A DNA stretch of 64,000 nt from Mucilaginibacter pedocola (GCF_002013915.1 NZ_MBTF01000037.1:248001-312000); one strand, 5' to 3'. Shown: positions 45,067 to 54,759, counted from the first letter of the stretch. The notes: generated from the sequence alone by a model not told the origin. Numbers and translations are program-made.

Positions 45067-46863
45067 TTAAGGATTTGTTAGAGTGAAGCCATTGGGGTTT
45101 AAAGTTGCCGGCGCAGTTAACGTATAAGTGTTTTGAACACTTACGTTGCCTAAGAGCTTCTTAACGCCGCTGTTATTCAATGTTAAATTTCGATAAATGC
45201 CTGGAGTTATATCTTGAGGGCCTGCAAGTCCGTAGACGAAAGTATTGGTAGCGGCATTGGTTTGTAAAACGCCTGTTTGCATTGGTTGTTGAGCGTTCCT
45301 GTAAGTAAAAGTCGCTCGGTTGTCGAATGTAGAAGCTGCGTGTGTACCGTTGATTGTACCAAGCCATGTGGGGTTAGATGTTCCAGTGTTGGTAACTGTG
45401 ATGGCTCCATTGATTAATAAAGGAGCAACCAGCAAATCATTAATATTAGGAATTCCGAAAAAAATGTTTTGGTTGTTGGTCGTGAAAGACCAAGTACCAG
45501 TGCCAGTTTTAATTGAGTGAACGTTAACATTAATACCGCCTCTAAATTCTAGGTTAGGGTTGCCAAGTGTAAAATCGGCATTAAACGATGCTCCTCCGCC
45601 ACCTCCGAAATAGGCACCAATTAAAATGTTTCCGCCACCCGTCTTATAGAAGGTACCTGCACCATTCCCTTGAAATAGGCTGCCAGCTACAGTCAAATCA
45701 TAGGTGCCGCAATCAAAATCACCGTTGAATGTTAGTGTTCCTGTCATTGAAGTATTTTTTCCGAGGATCTTAGTTCCTGTGCCAGCGGTTGTAACGCTGT
45801 TATAGGTGTAATTTGGCAGTGTGAAATCTCCGTTAAATAAAAATCCTATAAGCGACGTGGCATTATTAATAAACAAGCCAGTACTCATAATGTGGGCGCC
45901 GGTAATATTAAATAAGTTTACTTGCCCGTTGTTTATAAAGGTCGATTCCGTATTGTCCCCATTAATTGTACTGTAAGTGTTGATTATTGATAGATTCACA
46001 TTATTGGTTACCGTAATTGCACCTTTTATTAAAATTGGCGCGATCCAAGTGCCGGTGCCATTGTAAATCCTAATGTCTATAATTTGATGGTTTGTAGTAA
46101 AAGTGAATGTACCACTGCCAGTGCTGAAATTTAGAATGTTCATGTTAATACCTCCTCTAAACTCAACGTTGGGATTACCGCTAAAATTTATGTTGGCTTG
46201 GTTTCCAAGTCGACTGAGTTCACCAACAAACAATAAATTACCTGGTCCTGATTTGGAAAAAACACCATCTGCAGATGTGGCTTGCGCACATCTTGTGATG
46301 CCATTAACTGTCAGATCATAGTTGTCGCACTCTAAATTAAACACGGTCAAGTTTCCAGTTATGACGGTGTTTGAAGTTAAATACCGTAAGCCAGTGTTAC
46401 TAGTAGTAAGGTTGCGATACGGCAAGTCCAAAATAAATTGGGTGTACTGCGCATTGTAAGTTATAGTGCTGGATGTTCCTGCTATAAGGTTGTTTATATA
46501 ATTGTCGTAACCATTAAGTACAACGTTTGTATTAAAATTAGAACTAAAATCCAGTGTCCCGGTGCATTGAAGATTACCATTTATTATAACGGACACGTTA
46601 AGATTAGATGACTTTAAAGCGCCTTGAGCATTAATATACAAGTGTCCCACGGTGTAAGCGTAATTGACAGTTGACATGTTCACCTGATGATTGATAAACA
46701 CATCGTCAACATTGGTGTTGGGATATTTCATACCTCGCCGCCCGGCTGCATTACCCATCCACACGGATGGGTCTTCCCAATTTCCATCTTTCACACTATA
46801 CCATACATTCCTTTTTCGGAGACTGGCTATGTGCGCTAAAGAAGTGTTAACCGCTAATTCCAT
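45067..46863 (-). CDS. Repeat-rich virion appendage / tail fibre protein
   Basis: The 598-residue protein is low in Lys and Cys, high in Asn, Thr and Gly, and built of beta-helix-like strands. Two long internal repeats of about 200 residues are visible: NVEFRGGIN...GTFTFTTNHQ and NLEFRGGIN...GTWSFTTNNQ, each followed by PILIKGAITVTN or PLLINGAITVTN. The N-terminus (WYSVKDGNWEDPSVW) resembles G8-like surface proteins. It is probably a host-recognition fibre or distal appendage. ATG 46863 lies one base after the upstream stop; a GTG 24 bp earlier is possible. Confidence 0.7.
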   Translation of the reverse strand: MELAVNTSLAHIASLRKRNVWYSVKDGNWEDPSVWMGNAAGRRGMKYPNTNVDDVFINHQVNMSTVNYAYTVGHLYINAQGALKSSNLNVSVIINGNLQCTGTLDFSSNFNTNVVLNGYDNYINNLIAGTSSTITYNAQYTQFILDLPYRNLTTSNTGLRYLTSNTVITGNLTVFNLECDNYDLTVNGITRCAQATSADGVFSKSGPGNLLFVGELSRLGNQANINFSGNPNVEFRGGINMNILNFSTGSGTFTFTTNHQIIDIRIYNGTGTWIAPILIKGAITVTNNVNLSIINTYSTINGDNTESTFINNGQVNLFNITGAHIMSTGLFINNATSLIGFLFNGDFTLPNYTYNSVTTAGTGTKILGKNTSMTGTLTFNGDFDCGTYDLTVAGSLFQGNGAGTFYKTGGGNILIGAYFGGGGGASFNADFTLGNPNLEFRGGINVNVHSIKTGTGTWSFTTNNQNIFFGIPNINDLLVAPLLINGAITVTNTGTSNPTWLGTINGTHAASTFDNRATFTYRNAQQPMQTGVLQTNAATNTFVYGLAGPQDITPGIYRNLTLNNSGVKKLLGNVSVQNTYTLTAPATLNPNGFTLTNP

Positions 46864-46864
46864 A

Positions 46865-47296
46865 TTAAAAATTTCTTCGTTTAGCACGTACGTAAAAAGC
46901 TCCGGTTGTTGCGGATGTGTTTTTTACGTAAATGCTCCAGGTGCTTTCAAGGTTAATTACCCTGTTACCCGCCATATCAATATCGAATAATGCAGGTGCT
47001 AAGGAGGCCAATGAGGCCAACGAAGTCACGCCTGTATTCCCGGAGCTGGCAGGTATCGATACCTGTACAACTGCGTTTTCTGCCGTTGTTTGAGCGCCTG
47101 TGGTGCATAAAATAATATCGAAGTTTCTTGTCGTTGTATCCAAACTCCTAAAAAGTAGGTCGGTAATAATGCTGCCATGCGTTTGCCCTGTCGCTACCAA
47201 GGTTATTGTGTTTGCAGTTGTTGCCGATGGGATGTTTACAGCAGGGTAATCGCCAGTTAAGGTTGCAAATGATAGTTGATTTGATGAAATATCCAT
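46865..47296 (-). CDS. Phage structural protein, fibre-associated
   Basis: The 143-residue protein is rich in Thr, Ser and Ala with strand-like alternation (TANTITLVATGQTHGSIITDLL, AVVQVSIPASSGN, STWSIYVKNTSATTGAFYV). Family is not recognised. ATG overlaps the upstream stop as TAATG, so it is coupled to the fibre gene and probably part of the same appendage. Confidence 0.6.
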   Translation of the reverse strand: MDISSNQLSFATLTGDYPAVNIPSATTANTITLVATGQTHGSIITDLLFRSLDTTTRNFDIILCTTGAQTTAENAVVQVSIPASSGNTGVTSLASLASLAPALFDIDMAGNRVINLESTWSIYVKNTSATTGAFYVRAKRRNF

Positions 47297-48630
47297 TAGA
47301 TAGCTGATTGATAAAAATTAACAATTAATTTGTTTCTTGGTATGTCGCCTTCCCAAAGTGCTTTTTTGCCTTTATCTACTCTGATCAGGTCGTTTCCTTT
47401 TTGCTCAATGGTTTTGGTTTCGCCGGGTGTGCCGGTGCCTACGTTGCTTTCGAAGAAGATACTTTTAGCACCGGATAGTAATCGGATGCCACCTAATCCG
47501 CCATTAGATAGGTCGATATAGCCCCCGCCGGATACGTTCCATACGCTGCCGGCCCAAGTGGCAATGCGCCCGCCATAGTTAGATACGAAGCCGCCCAATA
47601 TACCAAGATTACCACCTGTGATGGTTTGCGCGCCTGTTGATGATTTTGATACGCTATCGCTGAGCAGAAAACTTATTTGTGCTTGCAGTTTTCCAAATGC
47701 CTGCAGGATATTATCGGTGGCGGCAATTGCACTTACTGACCCAAGCGACAGTCCCGATAGTAAAGTGCCTAATACTCTTGCGAGGTTAAAATACAGGTTA
47801 AGGCTGCCTTCGGGAACCGCGTCGGTGCTGCCCGGCGAGGCTACTAACCTCACGTATCCCGAACCGCCCCACCGGTATTCATAATTGGTATCGCGGGTGA
47901 CGTATATTTTTCCGGTTTCGCCATCGACAGGCAGGGAACTATAGTTATCTACCTCAATAACATCATCTACATATGATGGTAGGAGGGAAGATGGCACTTT
48001 GCCTGAATTATCTAAACCTGCATAACCATCCGCCACATTTTTATTGGCAATGTTTTCGGGAGTAAAACCAAGATTCTCTTGTTTTCCGGCTATTGTGCCT
48101 ACCAATTCCTTATCGGCATTTGTGTAGTCGTTTGCCGAAAGCCCGTAGCCTGCTACCTCATCTACTTTGCCTGCAATTGTTGCTACAAGTGCCTTTTCAT
48201 CATTTGTATAGTTGTTTTCAGATAAGCCATAGCCGGTAACTTTATCAACCTTATTGTTTAAGGCATTCATCAAGTCGTCCTGGTCGGTTATGTCGCCGAC
48301 AATATATCCCCATGCACCTATTCCGCCGCCGCCACTGCTGCTCCCTTTTGGAAGAAGCCCGGTATCGGCTACACTGTCTTTAAACCACCATTCGGCGTTG
48401 GTGCCGCCGGTTATCACCCCATTTTCGAGCGAGCCGCCGGAGTTGATGATTATACTGAACTGCCCGGTTCTGCTACCCGGCGTAGATAGATAGTTAAGTA
48501 CCTCGGCTGTATTCAGGTAAGGGCGATAAACGAAGTTCACATCGTCGTAAAAGTAACTTCGCGCATCTACCGGTTTGCCCGCTAACCCAATGGGTTTGTT
48601 CGTTGTTGTTTGAAGGGATGGATTATACAT
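47296..48630 (-). CDS. Phage tail fibre-like protein with 29-residue repeats
   Basis: The 444-residue protein has tandem repeats K-V-D-x-V-x-GYGLS-x-N-x-YTN-D/A-x-K-x-L-V-x-TIAGK around residues 125-185, a spacing seen in trimeric fibre shafts, and a YVDDVIEVDNYSSLP then GETGKIYVTRDTNYEYRWGG block typical of Bacteroidota phage fibres. The C-terminus has glycine-rich strands. It likely forms the shaft of the receptor-binding fibre. Confidence 0.78.
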   Translation of the reverse strand: MYNPSLQTTTNKPIGLAGKPVDARSYFYDDVNFVYRPYLNTAEVLNYLSTPGSRTGQFSIIINSGGSLENGVITGGTNAEWWFKDSVADTGLLPKGSSSGGGGIGAWGYIVGDITDQDDLMNALNNKVDKVTGYGLSENNYTNDEKALVATIAGKVDEVAGYGLSANDYTNADKELVGTIAGKQENLGFTPENIANKNVADGYAGLDNSGKVPSSLLPSYVDDVIEVDNYSSLPVDGETGKIYVTRDTNYEYRWGGSGYVRLVASPGSTDAVPEGSLNLYFNLARVLGTLLSGLSLGSVSAIAATDNILQAFGKLQAQISFLLSDSVSKSSTGAQTITGGNLGILGGFVSNYGGRIATWAGSVWNVSGGGYIDLSNGGLGGIRLLSGAKSIFFESNVGTGTPGETKTIEQKGNDLIRVDKGKKALWEGDIPRNKLIVNFYQSAI

Positions 48631-49405
48631 TAAAACTAATTATAGTGTGAGTAGAATCGATTACAACAGGTGTGCGGCTTACGTAGTAACGATACCCAGC
48701 GAGAGATATCGGCTGTTTAAACACCTGGTCGGGTATGGTGCCGTAGTTGTATTGGGTATTTGCCCAGCCTAGCTTCTCCGGTTCGGTTTCGGGCTCTTTC
48801 AGGGCGATGTATTTATAATTGGCATTTTTACTGAAATCTAAACTGTAGGACGGCAAACCGATAGGCAACTGCCGACTGAACCTGAACTCCTCTGTGGCAA
48901 TGGTTGCGTAAGGATCTGTATTGAAATAATCCCATTCTACTAGGGCGTAAACAGGTTGCGCCAATCCCGGTACGGCACAAACATCTTTCACATATGGCGT
49001 AGTTACCGTAATATCAACAACCACACCCGCCAGCATATCATCCAGTTCTTCGGTTACGAGTGTGATGTTATTTGCTGAAGATGGTTTCCAGTCGCTGTAG
49101 CTGCTATGGGCTATTTCGGCAATGATGTCTTGTGCCGCTGTCACCATATCACTTTGCACATCTAGCTCGTTCAGCTTAGCTTCGTCGGCAACATGTACAA
49201 GGTCTAACAGGAATAGCTTGAAATTGAAGCTGAGCGTTTTACCATCAGGGTCGATATTGCCTCCATTATCCTGCAAGAAACAGGCCGCATAGGCGGTATC
49301 ATGGCTGAGCGCGAAATCGGTTACACTACCGTAAAAGAAACTCTTTACCTGCCCTTGCCGCAGCGCTATGGTTTTTATTCGTTGTATTATCTGGTTTAGC
49401 GTCAT
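48623..49405 (-). CDS. Phage structural protein, family not recognised
   Basis: The 260-residue protein starts with TLNQIIQRIKTIALRQGQVKSFFYG and has a mixed alpha/beta middle (LNELDVQSDMVTAAQDIIAEI) and beta C-terminus. It sits between the connector and fibre genes, a place for a head-tail completion or tail terminator protein. Its stop overlaps the fibre start by 8 bp (ATGTATAA). The role is inferred from position. Confidence 0.6.
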   Translation of the reverse strand: MTLNQIIQRIKTIALRQGQVKSFFYGSVTDFALSHDTAYAACFLQDNGGNIDPDGKTLSFNFKLFLLDLVHVADEAKLNELDVQSDMVTAAQDIIAEIAHSSYSDWKPSSANNITLVTEELDDMLAGVVVDITVTTPYVKDVCAVPGLAQPVYALVEWDYFNTDPYATIATEEFRFSRQLPIGLPSYSLDFSKNANYKYIALKEPETEPEKLGWANTQYNYGTIPDQVFKQPISLAGYRYYVSRTPVVIDSTHTIISFNV

Positions 49406-49465
49406 GCTGCTTTAGGTATGTTTTCAGTTTTTGTTCGTTGCGTTGGGTGGTTTTCTTTGGCATAT

Positions 49466-50044
49466 TCAACAATTTGGTTTATCGCCCTGGTACCAGCTTT
49501 CGTAGCCCCTGTCTTTTTTAACATCCTCATTACCCAGATAAACAGGACAACTATAACTTCGCCCGTCGGGTACAATAGTGTCGATACCGTTTCCCGGGTT
49601 TATATATTCCGGAAAGTATTCTGCCGCGTTTTGCCTTAGATAAAGCCTTAATCTGTTGGCATAAAATTCAGCGCGATTTTTGTATTTGTTTGCCAGGTCT
49701 ACCAATTCGCTCATGCTGGGCAAGTCGGTGTTTTCGCCAAGTTTTCTGACTACACCCTTGTTCCAAAACTGGTAGGAAATAGTGGTAGGCAGATCGGTAA
49801 GCGTGTAATAGACAAGGCAATCGGCAACAAAATCGTCCAGCAGGGTTTTATATGCGCCGGCTATGGTATTGGTGCTAATGAGCGACTGCAACTTAGTATA
49901 CAAAGCGCTCCCGAGCAAGGGATGGATATACATATCCTGTGCTATTTTTATATCCGGGTAAAGCAATTTAGGGTCGATTTTGCCGTGTATGGCCGTACGG
50001 TCTTTTATCATTGTATCACTTACCAGTAATATGTTCAAGCTCAT
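49466..50044 (-). CDS. Head-tail connector-like protein (DUF6712-like)
   Basis: The 192-residue protein is helical (DPKLLYPDIKIAQDMYIHPLLG, YKTLLDDFVADCLVYYTLTDL, NKYKNRAEFYANRLRLYL) and resembles the DUF6712 proteins found beside portal genes in Bacteroidota phages; gp6-like connectors have a similar helix pattern. Its ATG overlaps the portal stop (ATGA), so the two are coupled. Confidence 0.65.
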   Translation of the reverse strand: MSLNILLVSDTMIKDRTAIHGKIDPKLLYPDIKIAQDMYIHPLLGSALYTKLQSLISTNTIAGAYKTLLDDFVADCLVYYTLTDLPTTISYQFWNKGVVRKLGENTDLPSMSELVDLANKYKNRAEFYANRLRLYLRQNAAEYFPEYINPGNGIDTIVPDGRSYSCPVYLGNEDVKKDRGYESWYQGDKPNC

Positions 50045-51240
50045 GCTACAGCCTCCTTCGTGTTAGTTGCGGGTAGGTTCCAGTATTCTTTTGGCACGTT
50101 CAATTTTTCGAAAATGAACTCTTTTGGCAGCAGGCTTACTACGCTATCGATAGCTATTTGTATGCCTACAGGATCTAATTGCTCAATGTAGAGGTCGGCG
50201 ATTTGCCCGTTAAATGCGCTGAAATAATTGGCTATGCGCTCCCAATCTGCCTGCTTGGGTTTGGCGTAGGTGTTAATGAATATTTGGTAAGCTGCCGTTA
50301 ATTCGCTGGTGCCGCCTAATTGCCCCTGCGTTTTTATGCCGAACAGCATAGGGCTAACCACCTGGTGCCCGGTGAATATTTCCTGCTCGCATGTTTTGTT
50401 CAGTAGGTCGAACTGTTTGTCTAATTCACTTGCAGAAAGGTCGGTTATGTTGATCGACTTTTCTTTTGATGAATTGAAGAACAGCAGGAATTTGCCTGCA
50501 TTTTCGGCACCCGAGAACTTCTTCGTCATTCGCTGCTCTATCTCGCGCTTTTTTTCATCGGTAGGGTCGCCGTTGAAAAACTCGATAGCTTTGCTCGGCA
50601 TCATACCATTTTTGATGGCGGAGAGATGGAACTTGCTTATCTCGATATCGGTTTCGATATAATTATTGCATGGCAAATACTCGGGGAGCGGGTAAACATC
50701 GGTACCGGGGCGGTATTCATCGTAGGCAAATAGTTGCAAGCCTTTTCTTTGATTCACATCAAACTCAGGGTAAGCAATTGCATCGCCGCGGGTTTTCCAA
50801 TCATCTTTGAAGAGAAAGCCGCTTTCTTTACCCCGTCTTACTTTGTGGAAGGGGAGGTGCAGAATTTCGCCGATGCGCCCAACTTGGTCCCAGGCAATGA
50901 GTAAACGGGCTCCGCCGAATATCTCCACATCCTTGATTGCCTTTTTAGCTACATCGTCCCAGGTTTCGCCAAGGTTGTTGATCGCGGGGAGTTGAAAGCC
51001 CTCTTTGCTCGAGCGGCTTTTAAAGCCGCCACCTGCTATGTATTTCGCTTTGCTGTTGATGATAGCACCATGCTTAGCCGATTTGTTATAGAGCCACAGC
51101 AGGTATTCGGGATATAGGTTATCCTTGCCGAAAAGTATGAAATCTTTATTCCTTACTTCCTTAAATTCGGGCACCGCTGCGTCTGCAAACTTCACAAACA
51201 TCAGTTCGGGCAAATTATAAGTATCGTGTTGTTTATCCAT
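50041..51240 (-). CDS. Phage portal protein
   Basis: ATG 51240 (DKQHDTYNLPELMFVKF) gives 399 residues and an 8-bp overlap with the upstream stop (ATGGATAA). The portal core is visible: FGKDNLYPEYLLWLYNKSAKHGAIINSKAKYIAGGG, then DVEIFGGARLL and the C-terminal stem (TGHQVVSPMLFGI). It forms the dodecameric DNA gate at one capsid vertex and docks the terminase. Confidence 0.85.
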   Translation of the reverse strand: MDKQHDTYNLPELMFVKFADAAVPEFKEVRNKDFILFGKDNLYPEYLLWLYNKSAKHGAIINSKAKYIAGGGFKSRSSKEGFQLPAINNLGETWDDVAKKAIKDVEIFGGARLLIAWDQVGRIGEILHLPFHKVRRGKESGFLFKDDWKTRGDAIAYPEFDVNQRKGLQLFAYDEYRPGTDVYPLPEYLPCNNYIETDIEISKFHLSAIKNGMMPSKAIEFFNGDPTDEKKREIEQRMTKKFSGAENAGKFLLFFNSSKEKSINITDLSASELDKQFDLLNKTCEQEIFTGHQVVSPMLFGIKTQGQLGGTSELTAAYQIFINTYAKPKQADWERIANYFSAFNGQIADLYIEQLDPVGIQIAIDSVVSLLPKEFIFEKLNVPKEYWNLPATNTKEAVA

Positions 51241-51613
51241 TGTATGCCTTGTAGGTTGCCGGTTGGTGGTATTGGGTAAATTCAAAATCGGTTTCGCTGC
51301 TCAATCGCATTTTGCCAAATTCAACTTCGCCGGCAGTAAATGCGGGGTTGGTATTTGTGGGGTTATCCTGCTGATACGCGGTGTAATGCCATTCGCCAAC
51401 CGGCATCCCGGCAAAGTAAGTTGCTGTATTAATGTCGAACTGATTGTAACGGTCGGGGTAGGGACTTTCGTCGGCTCCCATTACCACGGCTACAACTTGT
51501 TTTGTGGCAACGTGGGTGAAAACGAATAGGTAGTGAGGGGCTTCAAGCGTTGTTAGTTCGGTGAGGGTGACTATTATTTTTTCGCTTTGTTGCCCGGCGG
51601 TTAGCTCCAGCAT
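51233..51613 (-). CDS. Phage protein upstream of portal, unknown
   Basis: The 126-residue protein (LELTAGQQSEKIIVTLTEL, PHYLFVFTHVATKQVVAVV) is mostly beta, without a known motif. ATG 51613 follows a TTTTTATACTTA leader motif and a strong hairpin, so this may begin a transcript. An upstream ATG at 51,658 is less likely. It may be a head decoration or tail-attachment protein. Confidence 0.6.
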   Translation of the reverse strand: MLELTAGQQSEKIIVTLTELTTLEAPHYLFVFTHVATKQVVAVVMGADESPYPDRYNQFDINTATYFAGMPVGEWHYTAYQQDNPTNTNPAFTAGEVEFGKMRLSSETDFEFTQYHQPATYKAYNG

Positions 51614-51650
51614 ATAGTTAAGTATAAAAAGCGGGTGAGTGTTTCCGGGA

Positions 51651-51689
51651 AATAACACCCTTCAGGTAAAAAACTTGAAGGGTGTTATT
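51651..51689. terminator. Strong hairpin inside the prophage late region
   Basis: AATAACACCCTTCA (51651-51664) pairs perfectly over 14 bp with TGAAGGGTGTTATT (51676-51689). It lies between two leftward genes, just before the TTTTTATACTTA motif, and may end one late transcript before the next begins. Confidence 0.65.
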
Positions 51690-51697
51690 GAGAGTAG

Positions 51698-52219
51698 TTA
51701 AGCGCCCGGAGTTTCCAGGGTAAGTATTACGTTGGCTGGTACCTGTGGCGCAAGTTCTTTCTCGTTACCAGAGAATGGTACGGTATACCCATTGCGGTCG
51801 CCCCAGGCAGTGCCGGTAGCAGCTACGGCATTGTTTACCATCATACCATACTCGCGGCCGTAAAGCCAACCGCTGCCGGTATTATCTACGGCAACTATGG
51901 CAACATTACCTTTGGCAAGCAACATTAGCTCATTACGTACCGATGCCTGGCGTTTGTTTAGGATTATCTCGCCGGTTTGGGCGGCAAATGTGGTGCCGTT
52001 GGCTTCGCTAACGGTAAGTGTTTCGCTGAAGTTCGAGGTTTCGCGGATGAGGCTGTATTTCCAGAAACGTTTTCCGGGTGCTTTGGTGATAGCGGAAACT
52101 ATGCCGCTTGCCTCGGTAACAGTGCTTACGTTGCCTATCTCGATAATGTAAATTTCTTTTATGCCGCCTACAGCGTCGCGGCAATCTAAATTAAAACCTT
52201 GTGTTAATGCGCAAGACAT
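51698..52219 (-). CDS. Probable tail tube or structural protein
   Basis: The 173-residue protein (KEIYIIEIGNVSTVTEAS, FWKYSLIRETSNFSETL, GEIILNKRQASVRNELM, GREYGMMVNNAV, ILTLETPGA) has the all-beta pattern of tail-tube-like proteins. It follows the capsid gene. No database family can be named from sequence; the role is inferred. Confidence 0.6.
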   Translation of the reverse strand: MSCALTQGFNLDCRDAVGGIKEIYIIEIGNVSTVTEASGIVSAITKAPGKRFWKYSLIRETSNFSETLTVSEANGTTFAAQTGEIILNKRQASVRNELMLLAKGNVAIVAVDNTGSGWLYGREYGMMVNNAVAATGTAWGDRNGYTVPFSGNEKELAPQVPANVILTLETPGA

Positions 52220-52289
52220 ATTTTGTTGTTTTTAAATGAACCCGTTCGCCCGGGCAATGGTTATTAATTTTATGCTTTTACGCATAGTT

Positions 52290-53267
52290 TTAGGCTGTGA
52301 GCTTGAAGGTTACCACTTCATCAGGGAAGGCTACGTTCACGCCATCTTTAAATTCGGCCACAAAACGTACCTCGTCGGCCTCCTTGGCAAAGAATATTTC
52401 CCATTTCTCCTCCTCGTTCTCCAGGTCGGTTGCCAGGTAAAGGTTGCTGGTGCGCATGGTGAATAACCTGTTGGTGCCATCTAAGCCATGTACTGCCGAT
52501 AGGCGGTAGCTGGTGCCCGGTATCACAATTTCGTCGTTCTCGGCACTCAGTTCCGAACCTTTAGGTGCAAAGTTGAACAGGTTTTGGTCGGTATAAGCAG
52601 AGATGAATTTTGAGAAGGTATCCCAGCCGCAGAATATGCGCAGGTCGGCTTTGCCTTGCAGGGCGGCAGGTAATGCCAGCCATTGGCTGCCTACAATTTT
52701 GCGAACGTTGTCGATGGTGATGCCTGTGGCCGCGCTGATAGCACCGCCGGCAATGTACTGCGCCTGGTTTGCGTTGATGTTTTGCCCCGATGCATCGTTC
52801 AGTTTTATCAGTCCGTCGAATTTGTTCAGGTTTACATTAGGGCTGGTTGTATCACCCTGCCAAACGGCTGTTTCCAGTTGCTCGGCAATTTTACCGGCTT
52901 TGCGGTCGGTGTAGTCCTGTTCAAAAGGTATCGCATCGTAGCGGCTGCCTTTTTGCAGGGCTTTTTGAGTGTATTTGCTTTCGAGCGTTTTAGGGCAAAG
53001 GCTTTCGTTCACTTTTATTTTGCCCACTTTAACCTCGCGTTGGGTAAAACGCGTGTTGCCCGATGAGTTGAAACCGCAGGTGCCGCCTTGCTGAAAAATA
53101 GCGTCGGTTTCCATAATTTCTATCTGTTCAGAGGTTTTTACGCCCGTCATCACGGTGCCTTCTGCCTGTATCAGCTTCATCGTTTTTGAGCTGAACAGCG
53201 ATCGCAGTACCAATAGTTCTGCGTTTTCGATAGTGTAGTTGTTTAGTGCGGATACGTCGTATGCCAT
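52290..53267 (-). CDS. Major capsid protein
   Basis: The 325-residue protein lies just after the protease/scaffold genes and shows HK97-type features: a long N-terminal helix, FEQDYTDRKAGKIAEQLETAVWQGD, then a peripheral-axial region with LRIFCGWDTFSKFISAYTD and a C-terminal FVAEFKDGVNVAFPDEVVTF. It assembles the head. Length is normal. Confidence 0.85.
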   Translation of the reverse strand: MAYDVSALNNYTIENAELLVLRSLFSSKTMKLIQAEGTVMTGVKTSEQIEIMETDAIFQQGGTCGFNSSGNTRFTQREVKVGKIKVNESLCPKTLESKYTQKALQKGSRYDAIPFEQDYTDRKAGKIAEQLETAVWQGDTTSPNVNLNKFDGLIKLNDASGQNINANQAQYIAGGAISAATGITIDNVRKIVGSQWLALPAALQGKADLRIFCGWDTFSKFISAYTDQNLFNFAPKGSELSAENDEIVIPGTSYRLSAVHGLDGTNRLFTMRTSNLYLATDLENEEEKWEIFFAKEADEVRFVAEFKDGVNVAFPDEVVTFKLTA

Positions 53268-53282
53268 TTTATTGATGTTTGT

Positions 53283-54059
53283 TTATGCTTGTTGTTCTTT
53301 AATTCGTTCTGCTGCGTCGATGTATTTATCGAGCTTAGTTTTCTTCGAGTCGGCACGCTGGAAGCTGAAAACCTTTTTTTGTTCGGGAAGCTCGCCGCCT
53401 GGTAGTTTGGCAAATTCGGTAAACAGGGCAACAAGTTCCTGGTTAATGTGCTGCTGTTTTGCCAATTGTATTTTCAGTGCCTGTAATTGCTGCTGCTGTG
53501 CGGTAAAGCTCTCTTTGCAAAGCCTTATATCGGCTAACGCGCTGACTAATGCACCTTCATCGTCGTCGCCCTCAAACCTTTTCATCGCTGCGCGTAACTG
53601 TTCCGGTGTTTTTGGTGCAGGTGTTTTGCCTTTTACTTTGCCTGATACCACTTTGGTTATCAGGCCGGCGGCGCCTACTGTAATTACTGTTCCATCAGGC
53701 AGGGTGTAATCGCCTGCCGGTGCGGGGCTGCCTTTTACAGTTGCTTTACCGCCTACTTCCGGTTTATCAACAGTTAGCACGGTGCCATCAGCAAGTTGGT
53801 GGTCCTTAGCCATCGCCTTGGGTGCTTTTACCTTGGTAATTGTGCCTGCTTTGTCTACTATGAGCATCGTTTCATCTTCCAGCGTGTAGTCGCCGGCGGG
53901 GGCAGGTTTGCCGTCGATGGCTACTGTGCCACCTATTGCTATTTGGCTTACGGTTATAATAGTGCCATCGGGCAGGGTGTGTTCGGCGGGCGTTTGCGCC
54001 GGGTCGTCAAATTTCAACGCCTGTCTTATTCTTTCGAGAATGGTTGCCGCTTTGTTCAT
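53283..54059 (-). CDS. Scaffold-position protein with repeated beta modules
   Basis: The 258-residue protein carries three related modules with the core G-x-P-APAGDYTL-x-D-x-T-x-x-x-V-x-x-A-G-x-I-T-K-V (residues about 18-120) and then a helical C-terminus (SFTAQQQQLQALKIQLAKQQHINQEL) and a charged tail. It sits between the prohead protease and the capsid, where scaffolding proteins are coded, so it may be a scaffold or a decoration protein. Confidence 0.65.
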   Translation of the reverse strand: MNKAATILERIRQALKFDDPAQTPAEHTLPDGTIITVSQIAIGGTVAIDGKPAPAGDYTLEDETMLIVDKAGTITKVKAPKAMAKDHQLADGTVLTVDKPEVGGKATVKGSPAPAGDYTLPDGTVITVGAAGLITKVVSGKVKGKTPAPKTPEQLRAAMKRFEGDDDEGALVSALADIRLCKESFTAQQQQLQALKIQLAKQQHINQELVALFTEFAKLPGGELPEQKKVFSFQRADSKKTKLDKYIDAAERIKEQQA

Positions 54060-54080
54060 GCGTGTTGTTTTGGTTAAGTA

Positions 54081-54686
54081 TTAATTTGTTGCCTGTGTTT
54101 CGTTTAAAAGTTTCATAATTATTTCCAGGGTTTGTTCGGGGCTGCGTTTTATGTCATTTGCGTTCATTTTCACATATTGGAATATACCTTCTACCGAAAA
54201 GCCTCTTAGTTCGCCCGATTTGATGCGTGCCCAGGTATCATCATCATCCACTTTTGCGGATATGAACCAGCTGCCATCGGCGCTGCCTTCAAAGCCTTTC
54301 ATGGGCATAATGCCACGGTTGCTGTCCGTAATAAAGCTTTCGAAAATGGTTACGCCGCTAAGCTGCCGGCCGGGGTTATGAAAAAGGTTGAAGTTTTGGA
54401 TGAAGCCCTTTTTAAAAAACTTTTGTACAATAGCCGTAATGGTTTCTCTATCGAACTGCACGTAGTATTCGCCCAGCGCATCGTCCTTACGGTAAATTGG
54501 TATATCTGCCAGCATAGCCGGCCCGGATATAATACGCTTGTCTTCATTTACCGCAAATCTTGCTTTTTCGGCAAAAGCCAGGAAGTTTTTTTCGATAGCG
54601 GGGCGGTCTACCAGGGCTACGAAGCTTACCTCGAGTTCCGAGTCGAAGGTGTCATCGATGCAACATTTATAAATTTTGAGGTTCAT
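54081..54686 (-). CDS. Prohead protease, XkdF-like
   Basis: The 201-residue protein matches the XkdF-type serine protease family: VSFVALVDRPAIEKNFLAF, GPAMLADIPIYRKDD, QNFNLFHNPGRQLSGVTIFESFI, GSWFISAKVDDDDTWARIKSGELRGFSVEG. It should mature the capsid or scaffold. It follows a TTTTTATACTTA leader motif. Confidence 0.83.
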   Translation of the reverse strand: MNLKIYKCCIDDTFDSELEVSFVALVDRPAIEKNFLAFAEKARFAVNEDKRIISGPAMLADIPIYRKDDALGEYYVQFDRETITAIVQKFFKKGFIQNFNLFHNPGRQLSGVTIFESFITDSNRGIMPMKGFEGSADGSWFISAKVDDDDTWARIKSGELRGFSVEGIFQYVKMNANDIKRSPEQTLEIIMKLLNETQATN

Positions 54687-54759
54687 GTAATTAAGTATAA
54701 AAAGGATGGGGGTGTTTCGCTTTTGGGGAGTAAAAAGTGAAAATTTCTTTTGCCGAGGC

